Shown in pieces: positions 4,851-8,754 of a stretch of 8,754 bases of DNA. Every line of letters begins with the position of its first letter. Position 1 is the first letter of the stretch. The position numbers were made by a program, and so were the translations under genes. The notes under the pieces are model-generated. The model was not told the DNA's origin. It worked only from the letters and a program-made list of their open reading frames with translations, and did no database searches. This stretch comes from F1-60-MAGs149 sp044369995 (GTDB lineage Bacteria > Actinomycetota > Thermoleophilia > Gaiellales > F1-60-MAGs149), in the NCBI GenBank assembly GCA_044369995.1, contig JBILWG010000077.1, positions 1 through 8,754 on the forward strand, read 5' to 3'.

Positions 4851-5965
4851 CGCTCGTCCTGGCTGGGCAGCCGCGCGCGGAGGTCCTTCTCAACGCCGGC
4901 CTGCGCGAGCCCGCCCACGCGTACCTGCTGCATGGTCCGGCGGGCACGGGCAAGCGCGATGCCGCGCGCGCCTTCGCGGCGGCGCTGCTGGGCTGCGACG
5001 TGCGCCGCATCGTTCCCGGCAGCCATCCGGACCTCGCGATGATCGAGCCCGAGGGCGAGGCGCTGCTCGTGGATCAGGTGCACGAGCTCTCGGGTGCGCT
5101 CCGCTACCGCCCACAGGAGGCGGTGCGTCGCGTCGGCATCGTGGACGAGGCCGATCGGCTCAATCGCGACGCGGCGAACGCCTTTCTGAAGACGCTCGAG
5201 GAGCCGCCGGGCGATGTCGTGCTGCTTCTGATCGCCGACGATCTCCAGCGCGTGCTGCCGACCGTCCGCTCGCGCTGCCAGCCGATTGCCTTCCCGCCGC
5301 TGGCCGCGAGCGCGATCGCGACGCGGCTCGCGGACGACGGGCTCGATGCCGCTGCAGCCCAGCGCATCGGCGCGCGCGCGCGCGGCGACTTGGCCTTCGC
5401 CCGGCGCCTAGCCGCCGACGAGGCGGTGGGCACGTGGATCGAGGCGGTCGAGCGGGATGTCGTCGCACTGCTCACGGCGGGCCTGGCGGAGGACGCCGCC
5501 GTCCAGCGCACCTATGCCGGGATCAAGGCCGTGGGGGATGCTGCGGAGGCGGAGGCGGTGGCGACCACGGCTGCGCAGCTCGACCGGCTCGACCGGCTGC
5601 CGTCCTCGCGCGAGCTGGATCGCGAGCGCAAGCGCATCGAGACCAGCGGCAAGACAACGGCCAGCCGACGTCGCCGCCGCGCCGAGACCGACATGATGCG
5701 CGCGGTGATCGCCACCGTGCAGCTCGTCATCCGGGACAGCCTCTGCGTACAGGCCGATGCGGCCGATCGGATCGGTTCCGGCGCTCCCGCCGACGCGCTG
5801 GCGCAGGTGGCCGAGCGCATTCCGCGTGCGCGCCTGGAGCAGGCGCTGGCTGGCGTCGATGACGTGCGGCGGGCACTCGCCCAGCCGATCAACGTCCCGC
5901 TGGCGCTCGCCGCGGTGTACGCCCGCGTCGGTCTGGCCCGGCGGCGTGAGGCGGTCACGGCATGA
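4847..5965 (+). CDS. holB: DNA polymerase III delta' subunit (clamp loader)
   Basis: A 372-residue AAA+ protein, the delta' part of the clamp loader that places the sliding clamp on DNA. Conserved signs are HAYLLHGPAGTGKRDAARAFAAALL (about 24-48), HPDL (60-63), VGIVDEADRLNRDAANAFLKTLEEPP (about 96-121) and the SRC motif in TVRSRCQPIAFPPL (139-152). The P-loop has R in place of the usual T/S after GK, which fits the non-ATPase role of delta' in E. coli. The zinc-binding cysteines often found between the P-loop and HPDL are missing: only C50 is present, and the segment is shortened. The C-terminal half has the basic RKRIETSGKTTASRRRRR stretch before the collar-like helices. The start overlaps the tmk stop (ATGA), and the stop overlaps the next gene in the same way. 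Confidence 0.93.
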   Translation: MTLVLAGQPRAEVLLNAGLREPAHAYLLHGPAGTGKRDAARAFAAALLGCDVRRIVPGSHPDLAMIEPEGEALLVDQVHELSGALRYRPQEAVRRVGIVDEADRLNRDAANAFLKTLEEPPGDVVLLLIADDLQRVLPTVRSRCQPIAFPPLAASAIATRLADDGLDAAAAQRIGARARGDLAFARRLAADEAVGTWIEAVERDVVALLTAGLAEDAAVQRTYAGIKAVGDAAEAEAVATTAAQLDRLDRLPSSRELDRERKRIETSGKTTASRRRRRAETDMMRAVIATVQLVIRDSLCVQADAADRIGSGAPADALAQVAERIPRARLEQALAGVDDVRRALAQPINVPLALAAVYARVGLARRREAVTA

Positions 5966-6759
5966 TCGTCGTCGGCGTGGTCTTCCAGTCGGGCGGCAAG
6001 GTCGAGACGCTCGACCCGAACGGCAGCGAGCTGCAGTGGAACGATCGCGTGATCTGCGAGACGGCCCGCGGCGAGGAGTACGGCCGTGTCGTGCAGGCCG
6101 CCTTCACGTTGGAGGGCAAGGCGCCGGAGCGCATCTTCCGGGTGCTCCGCAAGGCCACACCCGCTGACGATGCGCTGCGTCGGGAGCAGCGCGAGCGGGC
6201 CGCGGAGGTGCGCCGTGTCTTCCGCCGTGAGGTCGTCAAGCGGCATCAGGGCATCAAGGTCCACGGCGCGGAGATGCCCTTCGATGGGCGTCGCGTGGTC
6301 ATCGGGTACACCAGCGAGGAGCGCGTCGATCTTCGTCCGATTGCGCAGGATGTCGGCCGGCAGCTGAACCTGCGGGTCGAGGCTCGACAGGTGGGACCGC
6401 GCGACGGTGCGCGGGTCACGGGTGGATACGGGCTCTGTGGCGACGTGCTCTGCTGCACGCGCTACCCCGCGCACGAGACGCGCATCACGCTGCGGATGGC
6501 GAAGGATCAGGAGCTGCCGGTCAATCCCGGTCGCGTGACGGGTCTGTGCGGGCGTCTGCGCTGCTGCCTCGCCTTCGAGCATCCCGTGTACAAGTCGTTC
6601 CGTGACCGCGCGCCGGCGGTCGGGCGCACGGTCGAGACGCCGGAGGGCCGCGGCGTTGTGCGGGGCATCAACGTGCCGTCCGATTCGGTGATCGTGCGCT
6701 TCGACGACGATCGCGAGCTGCCGGTGCGGCTCGATGACGTTCGCGAGGTGGTCCGGTGA
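5962..6759 (+). CDS. ricT: PSP1-domain protein, RicT/YaaT family
   Basis: A 265-residue cytoplasmic protein of the PSP1 family. In Bacillus subtilis RicT works with RicA and RicF in an Fe-S-containing complex that affects RNase Y processing and development; those partners are not in this window. The family core is clear: FDGRRVVIGYTSEERVDLRPIAQDVGRQLNLRVEARQVGPRD (about 107-148), then GGYGLCGDVLCC (C159, C164, C165), then LRMAKDQELPVNPGRVTGLCGRLRCCLAFE (C196, C201, C202). All cysteines of the two CG..CC-type clusters are retained. The C-terminal 50 residues form a small beta-rich domain (GRTVETPEGRGVVRGIN and onward). The start overlaps the holB stop by ATGA, making tmk-holB-ricT one operon and repeating the tmk-holB-yaaT neighbourhood known in Firmicutes. 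Its exact role outside Firmicutes is uncertain. Confidence 0.94.
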   Translation: MIVVGVVFQSGGKVETLDPNGSELQWNDRVICETARGEEYGRVVQAAFTLEGKAPERIFRVLRKATPADDALRREQRERAAEVRRVFRREVVKRHQGIKVHGAEMPFDGRRVVIGYTSEERVDLRPIAQDVGRQLNLRVEARQVGPRDGARVTGGYGLCGDVLCCTRYPAHETRITLRMAKDQELPVNPGRVTGLCGRLRCCLAFEHPVYKSFRDRAPAVGRTVETPEGRGVVRGINVPSDSVIVRFDDDRELPVRLDDVREVVR

Positions 6760-6795
6760 ATGCGAATCCGGGAGAACCCGCAGCGTCGGGTGCCG

Positions 6796-6801
6796 TACAG
6801 T
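6796..6801 (+). promoter_or_regulatory. Candidate -10 box (TACAGT) of the universal stress protein gene
   Basis: TACAGT lies 27 nt before the ATG at 6829, leaving a short 5' leader with its own Shine-Dalgarno site. No clear -35 is visible, though GGAGAACCC (6771-6779) is at a suitable distance. It supports separate transcription from ricT, which ends at 6759. Confidence 0.35.
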
Positions 6802-6816
6802 TCCGGTGCATTACCT

Positions 6817-6822
6817 AGGAGG
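6817..6822 (+). promoter_or_regulatory. Ribosome binding site of the universal stress protein gene
   Basis: A perfect AGGAGG, six bases before the ATG at 6829, fixes this start against the in-frame ATG at 6760 that directly follows the ricT stop. Confidence 0.88.
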
Positions 6823-6828
6823 TCTGAC

Positions 6829-7260
6829 ATGGGCGTTGTCGCAGTTGGCGTAGATGGTTCGGATCGTTCGGTTCCCGCGTTGGAGTGGGCGGTGAAGGAG
6901 GCGGCGGCGCACGGGCATACGCTGCGCGTCGTCACCGCGTGGTCGATTCCCGTCACGGCGCTCAGCCCGGGCGGTCTGCCGGCGCCGTATCCGATCGACG
7001 AGCTGAAGAGCGATGGGCGTGCCGCGCAGGAGGCCGTGATCGCGAAGGTCGAGATTCCCGAGGGACTCCAGCTCGAGCACCACGTGGTCGAGGGCGGGCC
7101 GGGCGCGGTCCTGCTGGATGCCGCGAAGGAGGCCGATCTGCTCGTGATCGGCTCGCGGGGTCACGGTGGCTTCACCGGGCTGCTGCTCGGCTCGGTCGGC
7201 CAGCAGCTGACCGGCCACGCGGCCTGTCCGGTCGTCGTGGTGCCCACTGCGCACCACTGA
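6829..7260 (+). CDS. Universal stress protein (UspA domain, ATP-binding type)
   Basis: A single-domain 143-residue UspA-fold protein, the usual length. It shows the N-terminal strand VVAVGVDGSDRSVPALEWAVKEAAAHG (about 3-29), the second strand TLRVVTAWSIP, and HHVVEGGPGAVLLDAAKEADLLVIGSRGHGGFTGLLLGSVGQQLTGHAACPVVVVP (about 84-139). The nucleotide motif G-x2-G-x9-G-S is complete (G108, G111, G121, S122), so ATP binding is expected. Such proteins act in the cytoplasm under stress or growth arrest, but individual roles differ widely. The strong Shine-Dalgarno site is the best in the plus-strand half of the window and suggests high expression. The MFS transporter gene starts 41 nt after the stop, so the two may be co-transcribed; a functional link is not shown by the sequence. 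Confidence 0.94.
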   Translation: MGVVAVGVDGSDRSVPALEWAVKEAAAHGHTLRVVTAWSIPVTALSPGGLPAPYPIDELKSDGRAAQEAVIAKVEIPEGLQLEHHVVEGGPGAVLLDAAKEADLLVIGSRGHGGFTGLLLGSVGQQLTGHAACPVVVVPTAHH

Positions 7261-7301
7261 ATGAGCGCGCCACGCTACGGGCGAGGTCCCGGAGCCGGTA
7301 G

Positions 7302-8516
7302 ATGACGGAGGTGCGTCTCGGCCTGCGCGAGAACGCGCTGCAGTTCTCGCTGCTCGTCGCGCTGAACGCGCTGGTCGGGTCGATGGTCGGGCTCGAGCGG
7401 TCGGTGATGCCGCTGATCGGCGAGCGCGAGTTCGGCATCACCTCCAAGGCGGCGATCCTCGCCTTCGTGCTCGCGTTCGGTCTGAGCAAGGCGATCACGA
7501 ACCTCTTCTCCGGCAGCCTCGCCGAGCGGCACTCGCGCCGGCGCATGCTGATCATCGGCTGGGCTCTGGCCCTGCCCGTACCGCTTCTGATCGGGCTGGC
7601 GCCCTCGTGGGAGTGGATCGTCGTCGCCAATCTCTTCCTCGGCGTCAACCAGGGCCTCGCGTGGTCGATGACCGTGGTGATGAAGATCGACTTGGTGGGC
7701 CCGGCACGGCGTGGGTTGGCGCTCGGCCTGAACGAGGCGGCGGGCTACATCGGCGTGGCGTTGATGGCGCTCGCCACGGGCGCGCTCGCGGCGACGTACG
7801 CGCCCCGCGAGGTCGTCTGGGTCGGCGCGCTGGCGGTCGCCGTCGCGGGCCTCGCCATCTCGCTCGCCCTCGTGCGGGACACGGGCGCGCACGTCCGCCT
7901 CGAGCAGCGCGATCACGGCACGGACGGAACGGTGCTCGGTCTCGGCGGTGCGCTGGTCGAGGCGACGCTGCGCAACCGCCCGCTGCGGGCGTCCTGTCAG
8001 GCCGGTCTCGTCAACAACCTCAACGATGCCCTCGCCTGGGGGCTGGTGCCGCTCTATCTGGCCGCGACCGGGGCATCGCTGCGGGAGATTGCGATCGTCG
8101 CGGCCGCGTACCCGCTGGTCTGGGGTGTGGGGCAGCTGGGGACGGGCTGGCTGAGCGACAGCGTGGGACGCAAGCCGTTGATCGTGCTTGGCATGCTCGT
8201 GCAGGCCGTGGCCCTGGGCGTGCTGGCCATCGGGGCGGGGGCCTTCGCGCCGTCCCTCGCGGCGGCGCTCTTGCTCGGCGTGGGCACCGCGATGGTCTAC
8301 CCCACGCTGATCGCCGCCGTCGCCGACAACAGCCAGCCGCGCGACCGCGCCCGCATCGTCAGCGTGTACCGCTTCTGGCGTGACTTCGGCTTCGTGCTGG
8401 GCGCACTGGTCGCGGGCGTGCTGTCGGACTTGATCTCCGCGGAGGCGGCGATCGTCGCGGTTGCAGTCCTCACGGCCGCGAGCGGAATGTTTGTCGCAGC
8501 GACGCGCTGGCGCTGA
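7302..8516 (+). CDS. Major facilitator superfamily transporter
   Basis: A 404-residue inner-membrane protein with about twelve hydrophobic helices in two halves, the usual MFS size. The loop between helices 2 and 3 holds motif A as SGSLAERHSRRRMLIIGW (about 70-87). The matching loop in the second half holds GWLSDSVGRKPLIVLG (about 282-297). Between the halves is a polar loop (about 192-218, DTGAHVRLEQRDHGTDGT). NLFLGVNQGLAWSM (110-123) and LGLNEAAGYIGVALMALATGALA (141-163) are typical of helices 4 and 5. The substrate cannot be assigned; drug/metabolite efflux or sugar uptake are both possible. The start at 7302 has GGAG at 7291-7294 with a 7-nt gap. It follows the universal stress protein gene by 41 nt. 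A RidA-like gene follows after 28 nt. Confidence 0.92.
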   Translation: MTEVRLGLRENALQFSLLVALNALVGSMVGLERSVMPLIGEREFGITSKAAILAFVLAFGLSKAITNLFSGSLAERHSRRRMLIIGWALALPVPLLIGLAPSWEWIVVANLFLGVNQGLAWSMTVVMKIDLVGPARRGLALGLNEAAGYIGVALMALATGALAATYAPREVVWVGALAVAVAGLAISLALVRDTGAHVRLEQRDHGTDGTVLGLGGALVEATLRNRPLRASCQAGLVNNLNDALAWGLVPLYLAATGASLREIAIVAAAYPLVWGVGQLGTGWLSDSVGRKPLIVLGMLVQAVALGVLAIGAGAFAPSLAAALLLGVGTAMVYPTLIAAVADNSQPRDRARIVSVYRFWRDFGFVLGALVAGVLSDLISAEAAIVAVAVLTAASGMFVAATRWR

Positions 8517-8531
8517 CGCACCGCGGTCGCC

Positions 8532-8537
8532 TACGGT
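8532..8537 (+). promoter_or_regulatory. Candidate -10 box (TACGGT) for a leaderless start at 8545
   Basis: TACGGT ends 7 nt before the ATG at 8545, and no Shine-Dalgarno site is present in the 28-nt gap after the MFS gene. The spacing would put transcription start at the start codon. The string CTACGGTTTCCGG resembles GTACAGTTCCGG ahead of the universal stress protein gene. Confidence 0.4.
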
Positions 8538-8544
8538 TTCCGGC

Positions 8545-8754
8545 ATGACGCAGCCGACAGCAGGTACCAGTGCGCACGTGCGGGCGACCGCGCTCGGGAT
8601 TCTCGATGTGGATCTCGCGGCGATGTACGGCAACGCTGATCCCTCCGGCGCGATGTTCGTATCGCACGTGGCCCACGGCGACCTGCTGCACCTCTCGGGC
8701 ACCGTCGCCACGAAGCACGGCGCGGCGTACCTGCCGGGCATCGTGGGCCAAGAC
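8545..8754 (+). CDS. RidA-like (YjgF/YER057c/UK114) family protein, N-terminal part (runs off window)
   Basis: The frame is open from ATG 8545 to the last base, giving the first 70 residues. It begins MTQPTAGTSAHVRATALGILDVDL. The segment NADPSGAMFVSHVAHGDLLHLSGTVATKHGAAYLPGIVGQD matches the RidA-like pattern PxGNYVxxVRxGxLLxLSGxxxxxxGxxxxxGxVG. Classical RidA proteins are cytoplasmic trimers that hydrolyse reactive enamine/imine intermediates; this looks more like a RidA-like subgroup than canonical RidA. The usual catalytic arginine lies in the part outside the window, so activity cannot be judged. The start has no Shine-Dalgarno site but a TACGGT box 7 nt upstream. The earlier part of the frame belongs to the MFS gene's end, so a longer form is unlikely. 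Confidence 0.75.
   Translation, partial: MTQPTAGTSAHVRATALGILDVDLAAMYGNADPSGAMFVSHVAHGDLLHLSGTVATKHGAAYLPGIVGQD

Noticed and set aside
6760..6828. Longer universal stress protein start at the ATG directly after the ricT stop
   Set aside because: AGGAGG at 6817-6822 points to 6829, where the protein begins like other UspA proteins.
7275..8741. Open frame of 488 codons on the minus strand opposite the MFS gene
   Set aside because: Composition is typical of antisense to a high-GC membrane protein. The plus strand has a convincing MFS pattern with motif A in both halves, and the frame would also cover the RidA-like start.
1..8754. A new defence, toxin-antitoxin, retron, secondary-metabolite or mobile system
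   Set aside because: I searched both strands for nucleases, reverse transcriptases, integrases, small paired genes and structured RNA. Apart from the inverted repeat and the duplicated tail, recognisable housekeeping, envelope and transport genes account for the window.

Overview
The window is GC-rich bacterial DNA packed with protein genes in the codon style of a high-GC Gram-positive. It most resembles an actinobacterium, possibly the Thermoleophilia group. That placement is inferred from gene content, codon use and leaderless-looking starts; no rRNA or other phylogenetic marker is present. I see no tRNA, rRNA, CRISPR array, transposase or prophage gene.

Layout: (1) 2-436, the 3' end of a beta-ketoacyl-ACP synthase II gene (+). 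(2) 437-607, a convergent intergenic region holding a perfect 43-bp inverted repeat. (3) 608-928, a YbjQ-family gene (-). (4) 929-1093, an intergenic region that carries a diverged second copy of the 3' tail of the neighbouring gene, an 83-bp tandem duplication. (5) 1094-4182, three minus-strand genes, transcribed from 4182 down to 1094: a membrane-anchored LytR_C-domain protein, an O-antigen ligase/polymerase-type membrane protein with a TPR-like tail, and a secreted Cys-containing protein with a C-terminal membrane helix. Together they look like a cell-envelope or surface-polysaccharide module. (6) 4263-6759, a tight operon tmk-holB-ricT with ATGA overlaps, giving dTMP kinase, clamp-loader delta' and a PSP1/RicT protein. 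This is a known conserved neighbourhood, clearest in Firmicutes. (7) 6829-7260, a universal stress protein with a strong Shine-Dalgarno site. (8) 7302-8516, an MFS transporter. (9) 8545-8754, the start of a RidA-like protein, cut by the window end.

Most genes are ordinary housekeeping genes. The less ordinary signals are the long perfect inverted repeat after fabF (REPIN/MITE-like), the duplicated gene tail upstream of the YbjQ gene, the free-standing LytR_C protein beside a polysaccharide ligase with an uncharacterised anchored partner, and three starts where a TANNNT box lies 6-8 nt before the start codon, as in leaderless transcripts. I found no convincing new defence, mobile or biosynthetic system.
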